From Roseomonas populi (GTDB taxonomy: Bacteria > Pseudomonadota > Alphaproteobacteria > Acetobacterales > Acetobacteraceae): a stretch of DNA of 64,000 bases. A program made the position numbers and the translations under genes. The stretch lies in contig NZ_JANJOU010000001.1 in assembly GCF_024594815.1 (NCBI RefSeq), positions 434,001 to 498,000 on the forward strand. The letters run 5' to 3'. Of this stretch, positions 20,024 to 28,006 are shown one piece after another. The notes under the pieces were generated by a model, which had not been told where the DNA came from, made no database searches, and saw nothing but the letters and a program-made list of their open reading frames with translations. Positions within the stretch are counted from its first letter, which is position 1, and each line of letters begins with the position of its first letter.

Positions 20024-20929
20024 CTAGGCCATGGGGGAGCGCGGCCTCAGGGGACGGGTCACCAGGGACCAGAAGGTCTCGGCAGCGGCGCCGAGCGCCA
20101 GCGGACGGATCACGCGGATGTCCAGCGGCACGTCCAGCGCAACCGGCCCGGCGCGGCGGAGAGTGCCGGCCGCGAGGTCCTCGGCCACCAGGCTCTCCGG
20201 CAACCAGGCGAGGCCGCGGCCAGCCCGTGCCATCGTCCGCAGCGTTGCGGCGTGGTGGGCGGTGAAGGCCGCGTTCAGTCTTGCCTCCATCGCCTTCGGC
20301 ACCGCTGCCGCCAAGATGCGGCCGAGACCGGATTCAGGGCTATAGGCGAGGAAGGGGAGCGCCCCCCTTCCCTCCTCCAGCGCGGGCCCGCCGGGTGCCG
20401 CGACCGGCACCAGCCTGTCCGCGCCGACGCTGTGCCACGGGAAACGCGAGGGATCGAGGCGGGAGGGCGCTGCCTCGTGGTGGTGGCAGAGCAGGAACTG
20501 CACCCCGCCGCCCAGCATCAGCTCCTCGCAGGCCTGAAGGCTGTCCGAGACGAGGGACACGGCGCCGGGCGGCGCCCCGCTTTCCAGCGCGCGCAGCCAG
20601 GTCGGGAAGAAGGTGAAGGAGAGGACGTGGGTGGCGGCGAAGCGCAGCGTCGCGCGGCTCCGCTCCGCCGCGGCGCGGGCCGCGTCCCGTCCTTCCGTCA
20701 GGCAGCGCAGCGCCTCGGCCAGCAGCGGGCGCAGCGCCTCCCCCGCCGGGGTGAGCACGATCGGGTGCGCCTCCCGGTCGAAGAGCGGGGTGCCCGCCCA
20801 GTCCTCCAGGGCGCGGATGCGGCGGCTGAAGGCGGGCTGGGTCACGTGGCGCAGGGCCGCGGCGCGGGAGAAGTTCCCGGTTTCGGCGAGCACCCGGAAG
20901 TCCTCGATCTGGGAGAGGTCCAGCGTCAT
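20024..20929 (-). CDS. LysR-family transcriptional regulator
   Basis: A 301-residue LysR protein. The N-terminal HTH (QIEDFRVLAETGNFSRAAAL, VTQPAFSRRIRALEDWAG, LFDREAHPIVLTPAGEAL) is followed by a substrate-binding domain (residues about 90-290, for example LVSDSLQACEELMLGGGVQF, MARAGRGLAWLPESLV). It is divergent from the tartrate-dehydratase-like gene across 87 bp, the classical LysR arrangement, so that gene is the likeliest target, with a 2-hydroxy dicarboxylate as plausible inducer. The permease gene downstream on the same strand may share regulation. Confidence 0.93.
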   Translation of the reverse strand: MTLDLSQIEDFRVLAETGNFSRAAALRHVTQPAFSRRIRALEDWAGTPLFDREAHPIVLTPAGEALRPLLAEALRCLTEGRDAARAAAERSRATLRFAATHVLSFTFFPTWLRALESGAPPGAVSLVSDSLQACEELMLGGGVQFLLCHHHEAAPSRLDPSRFPWHSVGADRLVPVAAPGGPALEEGRGALPFLAYSPESGLGRILAAAVPKAMEARLNAAFTAHHAATLRTMARAGRGLAWLPESLVAEDLAAGTLRRAGPVALDVPLDIRVIRPLALGAAAETFWSLVTRPLRPRSPMA

Positions 20930-21016
20930 GCCGAACCCTTATCACGCAAGGCGCGATCGGCATTGGCCCCGCCGCCCCGCCGGGGGCATGGTCTGCCCCG
21001 CAGGAAGGGAAATGCC

Positions 21017-22177
21017 ATGCGGATCGTGGATCTGAGGGAAGTGACGGCGCCGATCGCCTCCTCCATCGCCAATGCCTATATCGACTTCAGCAAGATGACG
21101 CTCTCCCTCGTCGCCGTGGTCACTGATGTGATCCGGGACGGGCGCCCGGTGGTGGGCTACGGCTTCAACTCCAACGGCCGCTACGGCCAGGGCGGGCTGA
21201 TCCGGGAGCGCTTCGCGCCGCGCTTGCTGGAAGCCGATCCGAAGACCCTGCTGAACGACGCGGGCGACAACCTGGACCCGGACCGTATCTGGGCCACGCT
21301 GATGAAGAACGAGAAGCCGGGCGGGCACGGGGAGCGCTCCGTCGCCGTCGGCACCATCGACATGGCGGTGTGGGACGCGGTGGCGAAGATCGCCGGCAAG
21401 CCGCTGTTCCGGCTGCTGGCGGAGCGGCACGGCCTCACGGCGAATCCGCGCGTCTTCGTCTATGCCGCCGGGGGCTACTACTACCCGGGCAAGGGGATCG
21501 AGCAGCTTCGGGCGGAAATGCGCAGCTATCTCGACCGCGGCTATTCCGTCGTGAAGATGAAGATCGGCAACGGCATCGAGGAGGACCGCCCGCGTATCGA
21601 GGGCGTGCTGAAGGAGCTGGACGGGAAGGCGCAGCTGGCGGTCGATGCCAATGGCCGCCTGAACCTCGAGGACGCGATCGCCTACGCCAAGATGCTCCGG
21701 GACTACCCGCTCTTCTGGTACGAGGAGGCTGGCGATCCGCTGGACTACAATCTCCAGGCGCAGCTCGCCGAGTTCTACCCGGCGCCCATGGCGACCGGCG
21801 AGAACCTGTTCAGCCACCAGGACGCCCGCAACCTCATCCGCTACGGCGGGATGCGGCCGGACCGGGACTGGCTGCAGTTCGACTGCGCCCTCTCCTACGG
21901 CCTCTGCGAGTACCAGCGCACGCTGGAGGTGCTGAAGACCGCGGGCTGGTCGCCCAGCCGCTGCATCCCGCATGGCGGGCACCAGATGTCGCTGAACATC
22001 GCGGCCGGGCTCGGCCTGGGCGGAAACGAGAGCTACCCCGACCTGTTCCAGCCCTATGGCGGCTTCCCCGACGGGGTGCGGGTGGAGGACGGGCACATCA
22101 CCATGCCCGACCTTCCCGGCATCGGGTTCGAGGGCAAGTCGGACCTGATCAAGGTCATGCGGGATCTGGCGGCCTGA
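21017..22177 (+). CDS. tarD: Enolase-superfamily dehydratase, D-tartrate dehydratase-like
   Basis: A 386-residue mandelate-racemase-group enzyme. Signatures are the KMK base motif (Lys about 180 and 182), metal ligands at VDANGRL (Asp about 210), WYEEAGDP (Glu about 236) and TGENLFS (Glu about 262), and the opposite-face His in CIPHGGHQMSLN (about 318). The N-terminal block NAYIDFSKMTLSLVAVVTDV and GHGERSVAVGTIDMAVWDA closely resemble, from memory, the Bradyrhizobium D(-)-tartrate dehydratase, which converts D-tartrate to oxaloacetate. ATG 21017 has a GGAAGGGAAA Shine-Dalgarno. The divergent LysR gene supports an inducible catabolic role. Function is assigned by resemblance. Confidence 0.85.
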   Translation: MRIVDLREVTAPIASSIANAYIDFSKMTLSLVAVVTDVIRDGRPVVGYGFNSNGRYGQGGLIRERFAPRLLEADPKTLLNDAGDNLDPDRIWATLMKNEKPGGHGERSVAVGTIDMAVWDAVAKIAGKPLFRLLAERHGLTANPRVFVYAAGGYYYPGKGIEQLRAEMRSYLDRGYSVVKMKIGNGIEEDRPRIEGVLKELDGKAQLAVDANGRLNLEDAIAYAKMLRDYPLFWYEEAGDPLDYNLQAQLAEFYPAPMATGENLFSHQDARNLIRYGGMRPDRDWLQFDCALSYGLCEYQRTLEVLKTAGWSPSRCIPHGGHQMSLNIAAGLGLGGNESYPDLFQPYGGFPDGVRVEDGHITMPDLPGIGFEGKSDLIKVMRDLAA

Positions 22178-22188
22178 TGTCCCGCGGA

Positions 22189-22214
22189 GCGGGGGAGCCG
22201 TGCGGCGCCCCCGC
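22189..22214. terminator. Hairpin between convergent tartrate dehydratase and EthD genes
   Basis: GCGGGGG (22189-22195) pairs with CCCCCGC (22208-22214), and an inner GCCG/CGGC adds four more pairs after an A-G mismatch. On the + strand it is followed by CCCCTTTA. It lies 12 nt after the + strand gene stop and 6 nt from the end of the - strand gene, so it is positioned as a shared terminator. Confidence 0.55.
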
Positions 22215-22219
22215 CCCCT

Positions 22220-23221
22220 TTACGGCCGGTCCGTCGCGAGCTCCGGCATCAGCCGGTTGATGACGCTGTAGTTCACGGCGGTCCAGAACTCGGATCCCTC
22301 TCCGCAGAGGCCCGCCTCGGAGGCGTCGATCACCGCGTGGTCCGCGCTGACGAGATAGTCTTCCACGTCATTCAGCGAGGCGAAGGCGAGGATCGACACG
22401 GCGTCGATCCGGCTGCCTTCCGGGTCCTCCTGCGTGGAGCCGATGTTGTGCAGCTGCGCGTAGCGCCGCACGTACTCGTGCGTCGCCGGCTGGGCGAGCA
22501 CGAGGGTCGCGTGCTCACCCAGCAACCGTTGCTGGAAGGCCTCCCGGCTCAGCCCGGGCCGGCGGACATGAATGCGGACAAGGCTGATCGGGTCCCGGTG
22601 CCGCGCGCTGGGGATGAGGATGTGCTCGCGCGCAATCTCGCGGGTGACCATGCGGAACGCCACCTGCTCGTCCGCGATGATGCGCTTCGCGAACTTCTCC
22701 TGTCCGAGCGTGCGCTGGATGTCCGCTTCCTCGGCGTAGACGATGTAGGCCAGCCCGTCCCAGCGCGGGCGCCCGAAGGCCGGCACGCGCGCCTCGGGAT
22801 CGGAGACGAGCCGTCCACCCTCCTCGGTCATCGCCCGGTAGGGCGGGCGGAAGAAGGAAGACGGGCCGGAGGCGATACGGTGCAGCTGGTCGTAGCGGAG
22901 CACCAGCTCCGAGGAGCTGCCCGGCTCGTCATAGGCGAATTTCGGCCCGTGGACCTTCCGCCAGTACTCGTCCCAGTGCTCGAAGGCGAGGTTCGGGTCG
23001 GGCTCGATCGCGAGCGCCTCCGGGTGCCGGTCGGGATGCGCCACCTCCTTCCCGTCCCGCCCCTTGCTGGAGCCCTCGTCGCGCGGTCGCCCGCCCGGGG
23101 GCGTGTCGTCCACGCGGCTGACGAAGGTGGGCGTGACGATCAGCGGCTTCGTGGTCGCCTCGAACCGGCGGCGGAGCGGCGGCCGGTGGAGGTTGTCGCT
23201 GCGCGAGAAGTCGGTGGGCAC
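22220..23221 (-). CDS. EthD-domain protein
   Basis: A 333-residue protein with two recognisable ferredoxin-like/EthD-style segments: AFEHWDEYWRKVHGPKFA around residues 79-96, and HVRRPGLSREAFQQRLLGEH with VRRYAQLHNIG around 218-262. EthD-type domains are dimeric alpha/beta barrels found in small decarboxylases, dehydratases and ether-degradation auxiliary proteins. The first 70 residues are basic and low complexity without a clear signal peptide. It follows the PRISE-type reductase gene by 16 bp in the same direction, so both are likely co-transcribed. The enzymatic reaction is unknown. Confidence 0.75.
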   Translation of the reverse strand: MPTDFSRSDNLHRPPLRRRFEATTKPLIVTPTFVSRVDDTPPGGRPRDEGSSKGRDGKEVAHPDRHPEALAIEPDPNLAFEHWDEYWRKVHGPKFAYDEPGSSSELVLRYDQLHRIASGPSSFFRPPYRAMTEEGGRLVSDPEARVPAFGRPRWDGLAYIVYAEEADIQRTLGQEKFAKRIIADEQVAFRMVTREIAREHILIPSARHRDPISLVRIHVRRPGLSREAFQQRLLGEHATLVLAQPATHEYVRRYAQLHNIGSTQEDPEGSRIDAVSILAFASLNDVEDYLVSADHAVIDASEAGLCGEGSEFWTAVNYSVINRLMPELATDRP

Positions 23222-23237
23222 GATCGGTCTCCCGGCT

Positions 23238-24311
23238 TCAGGGAATGAGGCGGTCGGCGCGGAGCTGCGCGAACAGGTCGAAGAACGCGTCGTCCGTCGG
23301 CTGATAGGCCGTGAAGCCGAGCCGCCGGCTCTTGCTCATATCCGTCACCACCTCGATCGGCCGGCCCAGGTCGGCATCGGTGTGCCAGGGCGAGGCAAGG
23401 CGGCCCAGATCGGGCTCGGCCAGCCCCTCGCGCTCCGCGATATGGCGCCAGGTCGGGGCATCACCCGCCATCTGCTCCTCCAGCGGCCGCACCGTGCCGT
23501 CGAAGGGCGCGGGCTCCAGCCCGAACCAGTTGGCGATGCGGCCCCACATCCAGCTCCAGCGGAAAACGTCGCCGTTCACCACGTTGAAGGCCTCGTTCCG
23601 CGCCGCCGGCGTCGTCGCGGCCCAGAGCAGCTGGCGGGCGAGCAGGCGGGCATCGGTCATGTCCGTCAGCCCGTTCCACTGGGCAGCGGAGCCGGGGAAG
23701 CGGAAGGGCCGCCCCGTCTCGCGGCAGAGCGTGGCGTACACAGCCAGGGTGGTGCCCATGTTCATCGCATTGCCCACGGCCTTGCCGATCACCGTGTGCG
23801 GCCGGTGGACGCTCCAGGTGAAGCCGTCGCGCGCGGCGGCGGCGAAGACTTCGTCCTCCTGGGCGTAGTAGAAGTTCTCCACGTCCAGCCGGCCCTGCTC
23901 CTCACGGAAAGGGGTCTGGGGCAGCTTGCCCTTCCCGTAGGCCTCGAACGGACCGAGGTAGTGCTTGAGGCCCGTGACGAGGGCGACGTGGCCGGCGCCC
24001 CCGGCGGGGCGCAGGCCGTCCAGCAGGTTGCGTACCATGGCGGCGTTGACCCGGATGTTCTCCGCCTCGCTGTCCTGGCGCAGCCAGGTGGTGATGAAAA
24101 CCGCGTCCGGGCGCAGCCCCGCCAGCGCGGCCGCGGTGGCCGCCGCGTCCTGAAGGTCGGCCGCGACGGGCAGGATGCCGGAGGACCCGCCGGCCTGCCG
24201 GCCCGGGCGCCGCGCCAGGCCGTGCACCGTCCACCCTTCTTCAAGGAGGAGCTCCGCCGTCGCGCTGCCGACGATCCCGCTTGCCCCTACCACCAGTGCC
24301 GTGCCCTTCAT
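23238..24311 (-). CDS. Short-chain dehydrogenase/reductase, PRISE (progesterone 5-beta-reductase-like) family
   Basis: A 357-residue NAD(P)-dependent reductase. The Rossmann motif is VVGASGIVGSATAELL (residues about 7-22). The atypical active-site segment ENFYYAQEDEVF replaces the usual YxxxK and is the hallmark of PRISE enzymes, which reduce activated C=C bonds such as enones. HRPHTVIGKAVGNAMNMG, WNGLTDMTDARLLA and NEAFNVVNGDVFRWSWMW are further family blocks. ATG 24311 starts the conserved protein. It is divergent, across about 100 bp, from an HxlR regulator that likely controls it and the downstream EthD gene. Confidence 0.87.
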   Translation of the reverse strand: MKGTALVVGASGIVGSATAELLLEEGWTVHGLARRPGRQAGGSSGILPVAADLQDAAATAAALAGLRPDAVFITTWLRQDSEAENIRVNAAMVRNLLDGLRPAGGAGHVALVTGLKHYLGPFEAYGKGKLPQTPFREEQGRLDVENFYYAQEDEVFAAAARDGFTWSVHRPHTVIGKAVGNAMNMGTTLAVYATLCRETGRPFRFPGSAAQWNGLTDMTDARLLARQLLWAATTPAARNEAFNVVNGDVFRWSWMWGRIANWFGLEPAPFDGTVRPLEEQMAGDAPTWRHIAEREGLAEPDLGRLASPWHTDADLGRPIEVVTDMSKSRRLGFTAYQPTDDAFFDLFAQLRADRLIP

Positions 24312-24412
24312 CTGCGCTCTCCATCTCGGTTCAGGGGCGGGAGTTGGGCCGTGCTTGGCGAGGCTTCCAGACGGCACCAAATCGGGACATAGGCACCCGA
24401 AGGTAACCACCC

Positions 24413-24790
24413 ATGCGCCCTGGCAGCCCGGAAGAGGAATGGCGGGAGGACTGCGCGCCCCGGCGCGTGCTGGCGCTGTTCACGACGAAGTGGACCAGCA
24501 TGATCCTGCACACGCTTCACGCCCGCCTCGGCGGCGCGGCGCGGACGGGCGTGCTCCAGCGCAGCCTGCCCGGGATTTCCAAGAAGATGCTGACCCAGAC
24601 CCTGCGGGAGATGGAGGGCAGCGGCCTCCTCACGCGGCATGTCCAGGGCACGGTCCCGCCCGCCGTCGAGTACCGGCTGACGGCGCTGGGCCAGCGCTTC
24701 GTGGTGCCTGTGGAACTGCTCTACGCCTGGGGGCGCGACAACCCGGACGCGCTGGACCAGCTCGGGGATCGGCCGACCGCCAAGCGTTGA
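24413..24790 (+). CDS. HxlR-family transcriptional regulator
   Basis: A 125-residue winged-helix regulator: VLALFTTKWTSMILHTLHAR, LQRSLPGISKKMLTQTLREM, EGSGLLTRHVQGTVPPAVEY and a C-terminal ELLYAWGRDN dimerisation helix. The usual N-terminal Cys of redox- or aldehyde-sensing HxlR proteins may correspond to the Cys in EDCAPRRV. It is divergent from the PRISE reductase/EthD pair, which supports local control in response to a reactive carbonyl or enone; this is inference. It is followed 119 bp later by a CoA-transferase in the same direction. Confidence 0.9.
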   Translation: MRPGSPEEEWREDCAPRRVLALFTTKWTSMILHTLHARLGGAARTGVLQRSLPGISKKMLTQTLREMEGSGLLTRHVQGTVPPAVEYRLTALGQRFVVPVELLYAWGRDNPDALDQLGDRPTAKR

Positions 24791-24909
24791 GGGGCTGGAT
24801 CCGCGAGGCCTGCCCCGTACGGTACGGAGGACCGCCCGCGGTGTACGGCCCGGCCCGGCTTGAGCCGGGAGGCCCGTGGAGGCAGAACGGGGTCACGGAG
24901 GACCATGCC

Positions 24910-26148
24910 ATGACCGATGCCCTGCCCCTGCCCGAGAACGGCCCCGCCCCTGCGGGAGTCAGCGCCGGGGCGCTGGCGGGCATCCGGGTGATCGACCTCA
25001 CCCGCGTCCTCGGCGGCCCCTACTGCACCATGATCCTCTCCGACCACGGGGCGGAGGTGATCAAGATCGAGCCGCCCCAGGGTGACGAGGTGCGCGCCTG
25101 GGGCCCGCCCTTCCAGGACGGCATCGCCAGCTACTTTCTCGGCGTGAACCGCAACAAGCGGAGCATCGCCCTCGACCTCTCCAAGCCGGAGGGCCGCGAG
25201 GTGCTGCTGCGCCTGCTGGATGGCGCGGACGTGCTGGTGGAGAACTACAAGCCCGGCAGCATGGAGAAGTGGGGGATCGGCTACGACGTTCTGTCCCAGC
25301 GCTTCCCGCGCCTGGTGCATTGCCGCGTCTCCGGTTTCGGCGCGGAGGGCCCGTTGGGCGGGCTGCCGGGCTACGACGCCATCGTGCAGGCCATGGTCGG
25401 GCTGATGTCCATCAACGGCGAGCCGGGCAGCGGGCCGCTGCGGATGGGCACGCCGGTGGTGGACCTCGCCACCGGCCTCTACTCCACCATCGGTATCCTG
25501 ATGGCCCTGCAGGAGCGGGAGCGCTCCGGCCGCGGGCAGTACGTGGACATGACGCTGCACGACTGCGGCATGGCGCTGCTGCACCCGCAGGCCGCGAACC
25601 ACTTCCTGAACGGCAAGCGCCCTGCCGCCACCGGCAACCCGCACCCGAACATCTCGCCCTATTCCAAGTTCCGCACTGCCACCTGCGAGATCTTCGTGGC
25701 CTGCGGCAATGATCCGGCCTGGCGCAAGTTCTGCGCCTTCCTCGGCCTGGACGAGCTGGCGAAGGACCCGCGCTTCGCCACCAACGGGGACCGCGTGGTG
25801 AACCGCGGCGACCTGGACACCATCCTGGAGGCGCGGCTGGCGACCGAAGACGGGCACGCCCTCTGCGACCGCATGCTGAAGGCCGGCCTGCCCGCCGGCC
25901 CCGTGCTCTACGTGGACGAGGCGGTGGCGGCGCCGCACACGAAGGCGCGCAACATGGTGGCGGAGATCGGCGAGTTCCGCGCGCTGAACACGCCGGTGAA
26001 GCTCTCCCGCACGCCGGGCGGCGCGCGCACCGTGCCGCCGCGCTTCAACGAGCACGGGGACTCCGTGCTGTCGGCCGCCGGTTATTCGGCGGAGGAGATC
26101 GCGGCGCTGAAGGAGAAGGGCATCCTGGTGGAAACGCCGCGCAGCTAG
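24910..26148 (+). CDS. Class III CoA-transferase (CaiB/BaiF family)
   Basis: A 412-residue family III CoA-transferase moving CoA between carboxylic acids through an aspartyl-CoA intermediate. Visible blocks: GIRVIDLTRVLGGPYCTMIL, HGAEVIKIEPPQGDEVRAWG, NRNKRSIALDLSKPEG, VLVENYKPGSMEKWGIGYD, and the catalytic-Asp region GTPVVDLATGLYSTIG (Asp about 184). Length is normal. The start ATG 24910 has a CGGAGGACC Shine-Dalgarno. Acid substrates are not predictable from sequence; the neighbouring reductase and EthD genes hint at a small degradation pathway but are on the other strand. Confidence 0.92.
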   Translation: MTDALPLPENGPAPAGVSAGALAGIRVIDLTRVLGGPYCTMILSDHGAEVIKIEPPQGDEVRAWGPPFQDGIASYFLGVNRNKRSIALDLSKPEGREVLLRLLDGADVLVENYKPGSMEKWGIGYDVLSQRFPRLVHCRVSGFGAEGPLGGLPGYDAIVQAMVGLMSINGEPGSGPLRMGTPVVDLATGLYSTIGILMALQERERSGRGQYVDMTLHDCGMALLHPQAANHFLNGKRPAATGNPHPNISPYSKFRTATCEIFVACGNDPAWRKFCAFLGLDELAKDPRFATNGDRVVNRGDLDTILEARLATEDGHALCDRMLKAGLPAGPVLYVDEAVAAPHTKARNMVAEIGEFRALNTPVKLSRTPGGARTVPPRFNEHGDSVLSAAGYSAEEIAALKEKGILVETPRS

Positions 26149-26268
26149 GAGGGCCCTCGTTCCGGGCTGCCGGTGTGCCCCGGGGAGAGGAAGAAGGAAC
26201 TCTTCCTCTCGCCGCCCCCCTCACCATCATCATTTTCTGGCGGTGGGGGTCACCCGGCTGACGGTGCG

Positions 26269-26289
26269 CCTCGGCTCGATGAGCCGAGG
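26269..26289. terminator. Perfect 9-bp hairpin between convergent CoA-transferase and pssA
   Basis: CCTCGGCTC (26269-26277) and GAGCCGAGG (26281-26289) are perfect inverted arms around a GAT loop, in the 248-bp gap between two convergent genes. There is no T-run on either strand, so intrinsic termination would be atypical; a protein-binding palindrome is the alternative. Confidence 0.4.
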
Positions 26290-26396
26290 TGATGGCCAGG
26301 GCAGAACCGGGCCTCGTCGTCGGCACGACGCTGCAGGTTTTTCCCCGATGCAGGTCCGGGGAGGCACTGCCTCCCAGGGGCAGCCCGCGCCACGGA

Positions 26397-27239
26397 TCAG
26401 GTGGCGGGCGCCTCGACCTCTGCCAGCCGCCGCGCCGCCTCTGCCCGCAGGCGGCGGTAGGAGCGCAGCGAGAGCGGGATCATGATGCCGTAGAGGATGC
26501 CCGCCGCGGCCAGCGCGGCCCAGGGCTCCGCCACCAGCAGCGCGGCATAGGAGGCGGCGCCGAGCAGCAGCGGCAGCACCACCTGGCTCGGCACCTTGAA
26601 GTTCTTGAACGACCAGGTGGGCAGGGTGCTGACCAGCAGCCCCGCCACCGCCACCAGCACCACCGCGGAGAACACGGGGTGGCGAAGGGCGTGCGCCGTC
26701 CCGTCCAGCCCCCAGCCCTCGAAGGCGAGGGAGGCAAAGATGGGGAAGAGGGCCAGCCCGGCGCCGGCCGGCGCGGGAACGCCGGTGAAGAAGCCGGCGG
26801 GGCGCGGGACGGATCCGGGCGCCACGGGCGCGTCGATGGCTGCGTTGAAGCGGGCCAGGCGCAGCGCCATGCAGGCGGCGAAGAGGAGGCAGGGGATGAA
26901 GCCGAAGCCCCGCGCCTCATGGAGCGTCCAGAGATAGAGGATGAAGGCGGGCGCGACGCCGAAGCAGAGGAAGTCCGAAAGGCTGTCGAACTCCGCCCCG
27001 AAGCGGGAGGTGGCCTGGAGGAGGCGGGCGAGGCGGCCGTCCAGGCCGTCGATGAAGGTGGCGACGACGATCAGCGTCACCGCCGGCTCCCACCGGTCGT
27101 CCATGGCGAAGCGGATCGCCGTCATCCCCGCGCAGAGGCCGAGCATCGTGAGGATGTTCGGCAACAGCCGGTTGAAGGACAGCCCGGGCAGGCGCGGGCG
27201 GCGCTGGCGCGCCAGGCGGAAGCGGCGGATCTCGGCCAT
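26397..27239 (-). CDS. pssA: CDP-diacylglycerol-serine O-phosphatidyltransferase
   Basis: Makes phosphatidylserine from CDP-diacylglycerol and serine in the inner membrane. The 280-residue protein has the CDP-alcohol phosphatidyltransferase signature in DGLDGRLARLL followed by GAEFDSLSD (residues about 64-91) and about eight hydrophobic helices. N-terminal RRPRLPGLSFNRLLPNILTM and PRPAGFFTGVPAPAGAGLAL are typical of the membrane-type (subclass II) PssA. It lies 8 bp downstream of psd in the same direction, so the two consecutive enzymes of phosphatidylethanolamine synthesis form an operon. Confidence 0.95.
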   Translation of the reverse strand: MAEIRRFRLARQRRPRLPGLSFNRLLPNILTMLGLCAGMTAIRFAMDDRWEPAVTLIVVATFIDGLDGRLARLLQATSRFGAEFDSLSDFLCFGVAPAFILYLWTLHEARGFGFIPCLLFAACMALRLARFNAAIDAPVAPGSVPRPAGFFTGVPAPAGAGLALFPIFASLAFEGWGLDGTAHALRHPVFSAVVLVAVAGLLVSTLPTWSFKNFKVPSQVVLPLLLGAASYAALLVAEPWAALAAAGILYGIMIPLSLRSYRRLRAEAARRLAEVEAPAT

Positions 27240-27247
27240 GCCTGGTC

Positions 27248-27934
27248 TCAGCCGCCCGTGGGGCGGGCAAGGTCGGCCAGGACCGTCTCGCCGCCGATGG
27301 TGGTCTGGCCCACTTCGACGAGAGGGCGCACGCCCTCCGGCAGGTAGAGGTCCGTGCGGCTGCCGAAGCGGATGATGCCGAAGCGGTCGCCGGCGCGCAC
27401 GCGGCTGCCCTCCCGCACGTCGCAGAGGATGCGGCGGGCGATGAGGCCGGCGATCTGCACGACCGCGATGTCGCGCCCATCCTCCATGCGGATGGCGAGG
27501 GCATTGCGCTCGTTGTCCGTGCTCGCCTTGTCGAGCGAGGCGTTCACGAAGGCGCCGTGGCGGTAGGCCACGCGCGTCACCGTGCCGTCGATCGGCACGC
27601 GGTTCACGTGCACGTCCAGGACCGAGAGGAAGATCGCCACCCGCCAGCGCGGGGCGGGGCCGAGGCCCAGCTCCTCCGGCGGAACGGCGGGTTCGACCGA
27701 GACGATGTGGCCGTCCGCCGGCGCGATGAAGAGGCCGGGGCGTGCGGGCGTCACGCGCTCCGGATCCCGGAAGAAGTAGAGGCAGAAAGCGGTGAAGGCC
27801 GCCCCCAGCCAGAAGAGCCAGCTTCCCAGAATGGCCCCGCCCAGCACCGCTACCGCGGCGCCACCGATCAGGAACGGCCGGCCCGCCGGATGCGGGGGGG
27901 AGAGGACGAGGCGCAGGCTGTGCCCGAGAGACAT
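27248..27934 (-). CDS. psd: Phosphatidylserine decarboxylase, short form
   Basis: Converts phosphatidylserine to phosphatidylethanolamine. At 228 residues it is the short archaeal-like type common in alphaproteobacteria. The self-cleavage site that generates the pyruvoyl group is the Gly-Ser of [15 protein letters not shown] near the C-terminus. Other landmarks are [37 protein letters not shown] and [20 protein letters not shown], and an N-terminal membrane anchor (about residues 17-50). It is the promoter-proximal gene of psd-pssA. Confidence 0.95.
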   Translation of the reverse strand: MSLGHSLRLVLSPPHPAGRPFLIGGAAVAVLGGAILGSWLFWLGAAFTAFCLYFFRDPERVTPARPGLFIAPADGHIVSVEPAVPPEELGLGPAPRWRVAIFLSVLDVHVNRVPIDGTVTRVAYRHGAFVNASLDKASTDNERNALAIRMEDGRDIAVVQIAGLIARRILCDVREGSRVRAGDRFGIIRFGSRTDLYLPEGVRPLVEVGQTTIGGETVLADLARPTGG

Positions 27935-28006
27935 GGCAATCCAGAGGAATATGAAGGACCGGTTATGGTTGCTCGCCCCCCGCCGGACAACCCGTTCCCC
28001 TTCGCG

